64,000 nucleotides of DNA from Rhododendron vialii (taxonomy: Eukaryota; Streptophyta; Magnoliopsida; Ericales; Ericaceae), in the NCBI RefSeq assembly GCF_030253575.1, contig NC_080559.1:27492501-27556500 (forward strand). Reading direction: 5' to 3'. The translations under genes were made by a program, and so were the position numbers. The notes under the pieces are model-generated. The model saw only the letters and a program-made list of their open reading frames with translations. It had not been told where the DNA came from and did not search any database. Shown in pieces: positions 56,958 to 64,000 of the stretch. The stretch's first letter is position 1; each line of letters opens with the position of its first letter.

Positions 56958-57110
56958 CACGTGTCACGTAGAGGTTGGCGAGGGGTTCGGCGGTGAAATG
57001 ATGGGCGGGAAATTCGAAAAGCCCCCCTCCGTTTATAAATACCGGTGAGGGAGGAGAGAGAAAGTTCTTCTGCACTTTCTCTCTCTAGCACTTGGAGCTT
57101 CTCTCTCTAC
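56958..57110 (+). promoter_or_regulatory. Promoter of the antisense ORF: G-box, E2F site, TATA, CT-rich leader
   Basis: In order: CCACGTGT (G-box, 56957-56964); GGCGGGAAA (57004-57012), whose complement TTTCCCGCC matches the E2F consensus TTTSSCGC; TTTATAAATA (TATA, 57032-57041); then CTTTCTCTCTCT pyrimidine patches. Spacing is that of a regular plant core promoter. Confidence 0.6.
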
Positions 57111-57180
57111 ATTTCCGTTCCAGAACTCAACTTGAATCCAGATCCTCAACTTCAAGCCCCATTCCAACAGAAATCTTCAG

Positions 57181-57566
57181 GTATGTCATCGATTCTTATC
57201 GTCTCACTCTTTCTCTTGCTTTTCACGTTTATTTTCTGGGTTTTGGGATGATTTTGGGGGTTTTTGTACCGTATGAACAGTAGATTTCTGGGGAGAACGA
57301 TGATGTTCATCCCTGAACTCAACTTGTTCTTCCGAGCCCCCATAGAATGTCTGGGGCTCGCCGAACGATTTCTTCCGATGGGGATAAATAGCCGAACGAT
57401 CCCCAATTCTCTAGTTCGCCGAACGTAGGGAATCTTTATAGGAGTACCGAGCCCATTATAGGTTAGCATATGACTCGTGAGCCGATAAGATGAACCGAAA
57501 CTCCAAACAATTTTCTTTTGCCGACGCAGATTTCGACTGCTTAATACCCCTTTGTTCTTTTCCTAG
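57181..57566 (+). other. Leader intron of the antisense ORF
   Basis: Donor CAG|GTATGTC at 57180/57181 and acceptor TTTTCCTAG at 57566, about 386 bp, T-rich, with no ATG in the upstream exon. Predicted from splice consensus only. Confidence 0.55.
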
Positions 57567-60003
57567 GTCTGGCTCACGAGGTCATCGACGTGTCTTCAGA
57601 CTCGGATTGCTCGGAGACCGAATCCGATCGTCAATTCATCAGCGAACTTATCGAGTTGCGTAGGTTGAGGAGTAGCCGAGCGATAGTATCATCATCAACA
57701 AGGATGTCGGCGACTTCTCCCGTATCCGACGATTCTAACGCCGAGCGTGATTTTGAGTACGTTGCAGACGGATTTATTACGGAGCCTGAGATTAGTTTTT
57801 CTTCTGACACCCAGTCTGAGACCGAGCCTCGGGTGGGCCAAGAAGCCAAATCGAGGCTTATGTCAGGGGCCGAAGCTTCAACGTCGGCACCGAGCGATGC
57901 TGATCTCTTTGATAAGGGACTGCTATGCCCTTATGCTCATTACTTTAGTGGCAATCCGGGAGAGTACGCAGCGTTCCGTACGAAGTACGACATTCCCGAC
58001 GATGTTCTGATTCATAGAGTCAAGAGCACCGATATAAAAGACCACAGGGATCACCGTCCCGAGCATATAACCGTGCCCCTAATGGCCATCTGAGAGGCCG
58101 GGCTTCGGTTTCCCCTTCACCCCTTCCTTAGGGAGATTCTTTGGAAGTTTAGTTTGGCACCCCATCAATTGGCAATCAACAGTTACTGAATCATTATGTC
58201 GGTAATTGCCCTGATAGAGAGCCCAGATCTGGACTTCAGGCCGACGGACCTCTTCTTCACATACACCATGTCTCGTCATGGTAAATCTGGCCGTCGGTAC
58301 CTTTCAACCCGACCTAAAAAGAGCCCTTTGATCCAGGGTTTATCCGACACGGATAAATGGGCCGATTTTTACCTTGACGTTCACGGGAACTACGAGTTTG
58401 GCGACGGTCTGCGTCGGTACGCAGTCCCTAAGGTTAAGGATACAAGAGGTACTAACGAACCGTCCTTTCTTAATCTAGTAAGATTTCGCTCGGCTTTTCT
58501 TTTGTTGCTTAACGTTTGCACTCCTGCTATCTTTCGTTTGCAGAGCTCGATCCTATATCAAAAGGACTTAATACAAATTCTCGAGAGAAGGCTTGCGACA
58601 TGCTCCTCGCCCAAGCTTGCCGACACGCTCCAACCCTTCTTGATTATAAACCCTCATACAAGGGTGTGCTGAGAGGGAAGAAGAAAAGTAAAAGAGCCGA
58701 AGCCGAACCCGGGAAGAAGAAAGCAGGTGCCCCCAAGACCACCGAAGTATCCAAAAAGGGTGGTGCTTCAAACATCGAAGGCGTTCAGGAGAAGCGGCAG
58801 CAAGGTGTACGGTTGCCGAAGATTGGATATGCCGTCGAGGAGTGGCTCACTCCCTTTAGATCCGACGATTTTACCGACCCTGCTGCCGAAGACATGTCGA
58901 GAAGAAACATCCCAAGGCCAGTGATACCAACAAAGTCGGCTAACCCAGCTCGAAGCCGAGGCTCTCAGCAGCTTCAACAGAAAGAAAAAAGACAGAAGAC
59001 ATCTGAGGATGTTCTACCATCGAACCCTTCTCAATCAGCTCCATCGAGTGTTGCCCGAGCCTCCCCGCCCAAGGAACAAAGGAACATTTCCGAACCTCAT
59101 ATCGACCTTACCGACCCTGCAACCGAGGCTGCCGTCCGACGGCAATTCAGTCCTTCTTACACAATGTCTGATGGAAGGGTCTTGCAATTGAGTGATTCCG
59201 TTAAGGAAGAACCAAACCTTGCAGTGACGCTCCTCAGGGGTCTAGCTCTTCCGAGAGACTATGATCAAGTGCCGACCGACCTGATCCCTGGGCTCGGGGA
59301 AATGTGCTCGCATCTTGTGCAGGTATTACTTGTGCTTAGTTTTTGTACTTGTGATTTTTCCTTTGTACTTGCCTTGTGGTAATCTTTATCTCCACGTTTT
59401 TGACAGGCTGGACAGGCTGCCCTGAAAGCCTATGACAAGGCCACCAAAGTCTCTGCCGAGCGTGAACGATACAGGTCTGACCGAGATTCCTACCGAACCA
59501 AGTGGAGGATCTCAGATCAGCAGGCAAAGGATGCGGAGGTAGAGGTGGAGAGGCTGAAGAAGGAGCTTGCCGACGTTAAGGCCGCTGCCGAAAAAATGAG
59601 GGTGGAAGAGAAAGAGAAGCTCAAAGCTGCCGACGCCAAAGGTTATGAGGCCGGAATAAACCGAGCCGCACTGGAGTATACCCAGATTGCTCACAAAATG
59701 GTGAATGATGAATTGGAGGCTCGGCTGCCAGACTTTTTCAGATTGGGCTACGGCGCTAGTGCCGATGCGATGGCGGGGGTGATGGCCATCCAACCAGAAT
59801 CAGGTTTTTTGAAACAGCTTCCCGAACCGGCTGTGCCCGATTTAGAGCTTCCTTGTACTGAAGAGGAATGCCAACCCTTGCCTCTTGAGGATGAAGATGA
59901 AAAAATGACCGACGTGCCTGTGGCCGATCAACAGGAGAAGGCTGGAGATGATGAGAGCCATCCTCAGGCTCAAGACAAAGTTGCCGAAGATGCCCAAGTT
60001 TAG
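57567..60003 (+). pseudogene. Antisense accessory ORF of the Tat element (putative gypsy-type transposon protein family)
   Basis: Three coding exons (57567-58477, about 58546-59322, 59407-60003) join in frame at GT...AG sites; the second join is approximate. The N-terminal part is acidic and Ser-rich. The middle reads EAGLRFPLHPFLREIL ... APHQLAINSY, matching the family of plant proteins annotated 'putative gypsy type transposon'. Then comes a basic linker, and a C-terminal coiled coil (RERYRSDRDSYRTKW ... ERLKKELADVKAAAEKM) and acidic tail. Two in-frame TGA codons (58091-58093, 58187-58189) break exon 1, so no full protein is made. The first in-frame ATG is at 57702; the true start is uncertain. 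Its role in Tat elements is unknown. Confidence 0.75.
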
Positions 60004-60289
60004 GATTCTCTTTAAGTTGTTGTTTTTTTTTTGTTTCTGAGTATTTTGAACTTTGCTTCTTTGGACTGGATGGCACCGAACATTGGGGATTTGCCATGCC
60101 AGATGTAATAGTTTAGGGGGTCGGCATCGAACGTTTTACCAAGCCGAGCCCTCTTGTTAGGAGTTACTAAATTTCGAGTTTGTGTTTTAATGACTTAGAA
60201 GAAATTCTCTATGCCTTAGAAATATTTCTCTATGCCTTAGAAATTTTTTCTGATTTTTGCCGCCGAAGGTCAAGCAAACTTGGCTTGTT

Positions 60290-60586
60290 TTCAAAGTTTT
60301 GGTAATTACTCATGATAGCCCCTACTTTGGTGTAAGGCTCGGCTCAGAATGCCAGTCTTATGCCAAGGTAATAGGTGGAGTAATTGTTTGGTGTGGCCAT
60401 TTAGTTCAAGTCAAATTTTGAACATAGCCGTGCTGAGGACAAACTTTCAAGTTGTTTATGGTTTACTTGTGACAGTACCTACGCTGGTATAAGGCTCGGC
60501 TCAAAATGCCAGCCATGTACCAAGGTAATATGTTAAGTAAATGTTTTGAGTGGCAATTAGTTCAAGTCAAAGTATGAACATAGCCG
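60290..60586. repeat. Two-copy tandem repeat, period about 157 bp, between antisense ORF and pol
   Basis: Two diverged units share TAAGGCTCGGCTCA, AATGCCAG, CCAAGGTAATA, TAGTTCAAGTCAAA and GAACATAGCCG. They lie where the two convergent transcripts of the element would end. Confidence 0.75.
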
Positions 60587-60865
60587 AACCAATATGTTTA
60601 ATCGAGTTGTGGCTCGAAATCAAATTGTTCGAGCCATAATCGTGTTTGTAGTAAAGAAATCCGAACGTAGCTGTAATGGTTAGAAAGCCGAACAATAGTG
60701 ATTGATGTTTGAATCATTGTAATCAAATATAGAGAACACTGATGCTTCAGAAGTAGGAGAGACTTTCCATTAAATAAAAGATGGTCAAAGCAAGCACAGC
60801 ATTTTGGTAAGAGAAAAGTAATAAACTTGAGAGCTGGTGTGATAGATTGAAATCGAGGAGAGACT

Positions 60866-63800
60866 TCAAAGGTAAGCCTTTCTGAGGTTCAGAGCGTTCT
60901 AGGGGTTCTCAATTTCCCTTCCTTCTTTGTCTTCTAACTTGTACGAGCCATTGCCTACCTCTTTAATCACCCTGTAGGGTCCTTCCCAATTTGGTTTGAA
61001 TTTTGTCTTTTGATTGGCTCAGACAACCTTCCTCCAGACCCAGTCGTCGGTTCTGAACTTCTTAAGCCTTACGCTTCGATTGTAGCCCCGAGCGACTTCT
61101 TGTTGATAGTTGGCTAACTTGAGCTGAGCATCGTCTCGCTTCTCTTCGGCTAAGATAAGCTCGGTTGCCACTGCATCATTGTTGGATTCTAGATCAAAAG
61201 TTTCGGTGCGCAATGTCGGGAACCTTGATTCCAGTGGGATCACAGCCTCCATGACGAAGGCCATTGCAAAGGGAGTTTGGCCAGTGGAACGTCTTAGAGT
61301 GGAGCGATAGGCCCAAAAGACCCGAGGCAGCTCTTCGGCCCATTTTCCTCGTTTAGAGTTCAGCCGACGTTTGATACCAGCGCAGACAGTCTTGTTTGTG
61401 GCTTCAGCCTGGCCGTTGCCCTGGGGGTAGGATGGGGTTGAATTGAAGAATCTAATTCCGAACTCAGCACAGAGTCCAGTTAACTCTTTTCCGACGAATT
61501 GGGAGCCATTATCCGAAACAATTGCATAAGGCACGCCGAACCTTGTGACGATGTTCCTCCAAACGAATCGCCGAACGTCTGTTTCAGTCGTTGTGACTAA
61601 TGGCTCGGCTTCAACCCACTTTGAAAAGTAATCCGTTGCGGTGATCAAAAATTTGAAGCCCCCAGGGGCAGTTGGAAGTTTGCCAACTATATCCAAGCCC
61701 CACTGAGCAAAGGGCCATGTACTAGTGATAGGTTTGAGAGATTGAGCGGGCTGCCTTGGTATGGGGGAAAAAAGTTGGCAAGGCTTGCACTTTTTGACCA
61801 CTTCTTCACAATCCTTCTTCATTCCTTTCCAGAAGTATCCCTGACTGAGAGCTCTTTGACATAGGGAACGGCCGCCAGAGTGACAACCGCAGCTGCCAGA
61901 GTGGAGCTCGGTTAATATGATTGGGACCTTGGTTGGGTGAACAACTCAAAGATATGGCCCAGTGAAGCTTTTTCTGTAGAGTTGGCCGAGCTCAGAGATC
62001 CAATAGTAGGCTGCTTTGCTGCGTACACGGTGGGCTTCCTTTTTGTCCGAGGGAAGCGTATCGTCTTTGAGGAACGAGACGATTTCATCCATCCAACTAG
62101 GGCCGAGGGAAATGTTGAATACTTCTTCCGAGACTTCGAAGCTTGGCTGGTGGATCTCGCCGAAGCTGATGTGTCGGTAATCAGATGCTTTGCTTGCTGA
62201 GGCCAAACTGGCTAGAGCGTCGGCATGAGCGTTGTTCTCTCTGTTGATCTGTTCGATTAGGAATCCCTTGAACCCTCGGATTAGCTCTAGAGCCGTGGCT
62301 TGATACTTAATCATTCTTGGGTCTCGAGCTTCATAATCACCTGTTACTTGATTGACGATTAGCTAAGAGTCACAGAAAACTTGTAGGTCTTCAACTTGTA
62401 AACTTGCCGCGGCTCGGAGACCAGCAAGCAGAGCTTCATATTCGGCTTCGTTGTTTGTGGCTTGGAAGTTGATTGTGATAGCACTTTCATGAAGGATGCC
62501 ACAAGGGTTTACGAGGACAACCCCTGCACCCGCGCCGTTGCTGTTTGATACCCCATCAACGTGCAACTTCCAAACGTCTCCACTGAATAGGTTCCAGGTT
62601 TTCCGAGCCTCTTGTTGTTCTAGCATCCCATAATTAGGCTTGACCAATGTTTTCTCGTCCGGGCTTCCAGGGGTGAATTCAGCAATGAAGTCTGCCAATA
62701 CTTGGGCCTTGATTGCAGTTCGAGGCTCAAAGTGGATATCAAAATTTGCTAATTCGACCGCCCATTGAGATACTCTGCTTGATAGATCAGCCTTCCTCAA
62801 GAGATTTTTAAGTGGAAATTCCGTGAGAACTATGATGGGGTGCTCTTGAAAATAAGGAAGAAGTTTCCGAGCTGCTGTAACCAATGCTAGAAGAAGCTTC
62901 TCCAGTGGCAGATATCTAGTCTGTGCTGGGAGTAAGGTTCGGCTCGAAAAGTAGATTGGTTGGTCCTCAAGGCCTTCCCGTCGGACAAGTGCCGAGCTTA
63001 CTGCATGTGGAGAGACAGCTAAATAGAGATGGAGAGTTTCAAAAGCTACTGGTTTGACAAGAAGAGGTGCCGAACAAAGATAGGATTTCAGCTCGGAGAG
63101 GGCTGTATCGCAATCTTCTGTCCATTTGAAACTTCGTCGGCTCTGCTTCTTAAGAGTTTGGAAGAAGACATGGCATTTATCTGACGAGCGGCTAATAAAC
63201 CTGTTGAGAGCCGCTGCCATCCCGGTTAACTTCTGAATTTCCCGAGGGGTGGATGGTGGTTTCAATTGCTGAATAGCTGAGATCTGGTTCGGATCTGCTT
63301 CAATACCACGCCTAGTAACCAAATAGCCGAGGAACTTCCCGGAGCTAACTCCGAAGGCGCATTTTTCGGCGTTAAGCCGTAGCTTGTGCTTCTTCAATAT
63401 TCCAAAGACCTCGGCAAGATGAGAGAGGTGGTTCTCGGCCTTGAGACTTTTCACGACCATATCGTCAATATAAGCCTCCATGATTTCTCCGATGAGAATT
63501 CCAAACAACAGGTATACCATTCTTTGAAATGTGGCCCCTGCATTCTTAAGGCCGAACGGCATAACCAGGTAGCAGAAAAGGCCTCAGGGTGTGATGAATG
63601 CCGTCTTTTCCATATCGTCGGGATCCATGGCTATCTGGTGGTAACCTCGGTAAGCATCCAAAAAACTCAGCCGAGCATGACCCGCCGTTGCATCGACCAA
63701 TTGATCAATCTTTGGAAGGGGTAGACAGTCTTTCGGACAAGCATCATTCAAGTTGGTGTAGTCCACGCAAACTTTCCATTTTCCATTCTTCTTTTTCACC

Positions 63801-64000
63801 ACCACAGGGTTCGCGAGCCAAGTGGGGTATTGCACTTCTTTGATGGCGCCAGCCTCGAGGAGTTTGCCAACTTCTTCATTTACTGCATCGACATGAATAG
63901 TGGCCGACCGCCGAGGCTTCTGAATCACAGGCTTTGCTGATTTTGAAACTTTGAGGGAGTGCTGGATGAGCTTTGGGTCAATGCCTGGCATATCATACGA
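60866..64000 (-). pseudogene. Tat-type gypsy pol: RT, RNase H, archaeal-type RNase H, integrase (5' part off window)
   Basis: A single reading frame is followed from the right edge to TGA at 60866-60868. In order: RT with VCVDYTNLNDACPKD, MPFGLKNAGATFQR and YIDD (63.9-63.1 kb); first RNase H (63.1-62.7 kb); second RNase H with KLHVDGVSNSNGAGAG and NNEAEYEAL (62.6-62.2 kb); integrase with zinc-binding HSGSCGCHSGGRS, then WGLDIVG, VSDNGSQF and GNGQAEATNK (61.8-61.2 kb); a C-terminal WEGPYRV motif. Five nonsense codons interrupt it: 63584-63586 TGA, 62363-62365 TAG, 61946-61948 TGA, 61019-61021 TGA and 60899-60901 TAG. No frameshift is seen. The element is dead but recognisable throughout. Confidence 0.9.

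Larger units (their letters stand above)
56111..64000 (-). mobile_element. Ty3-gypsy retrotransposon of Tat type, partial (runs off the window)
   Basis: Read on the minus strand: pol (64000 down to 60866) with RT, two RNase H domains and integrase, then an oppositely oriented spliced ORF (57567-60003), then the 3' LTR (56880-56111). The second, archaeal-type RNase H and an antisense ORF between pol and 3' LTR are hallmarks of Tat elements. GC content and codon use (CCGAAC, GCCGAG) differ sharply from the rest of the window. gag, the primer site and the 5' LTR are beyond 64000. Many nonsense codons show that it is an old, inactive copy. Confidence 0.9.

Overview
This is nuclear DNA of a flowering plant, most likely a eudicot. 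It is AT-rich and intron-bearing, with short interspersed genes, many MITEs, a Helitron, a Ty1-copia element primed by initiator-Met tRNA, a Ty3-gypsy element and plant-type F-box/DUF295 genes. I cannot name the species.

Positions 1-51680 are a direct tandem segmental duplication. Copy A is 1-30966, copy B 30967-45309, and copy C begins at 45310 and stops near 51680. Copy A starts upstream of the window. An older, diverged scrap (D) follows at 51687-52067. Each copy carries one intronless F-box/DUF295 gene on the minus strand (3931-5202, 35166-36437, 49771-51027). A and B also share a broken 2-oxoglutarate oxygenase gene, a LINE remnant, a 1.37 kb solo LTR and several MITEs, all of which predate the duplication. 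Copy A is about twice as long as B because it alone received an 8585-bp Helitron (6050-14634) and an 8313-bp Ty1-copia element (19531-27843). Both empty sites are preserved in copy B, so both insertions can be placed to the base. Removing them and allowing for two indels (about 571 bp missing from A, about 280 bp missing from B) makes the copies equal in length.

The copia element lies on the minus strand and is structurally complete. It has 1066-bp LTRs with one visible difference, a TGTAG target duplication, a Met-tRNA primer site, a polypurine tract, open gag and pol frames, and a Sirevirus-like layout. Its U3 carries nine 14-bp repeats that match the G2/M-phase MSA element. Between pol and the 3' LTR sits a 90-residue two-helix membrane protein that appears to have its own TATA promoter.

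From 52068 to 56110 the DNA is a patchwork of captured and duplicated gene pieces: a long inverted repeat around a C2HC finger fragment, and a tandem pair carrying inverted oxygenase exons. From 56111 to the window end lies a minus-strand Ty3-gypsy element of the Tat type: one LTR, a spliced antisense ORF with its own E2F/G-box/TATA promoter, and pol (RT, two RNase H domains, integrase) with at least five in-frame nonsense codons.

The three F-box genes are the only apparently intact host genes. The most unusual signals are the cell-cycle-type promoter motifs in two unrelated retroelements and the extra membrane-protein gene in the copia element.
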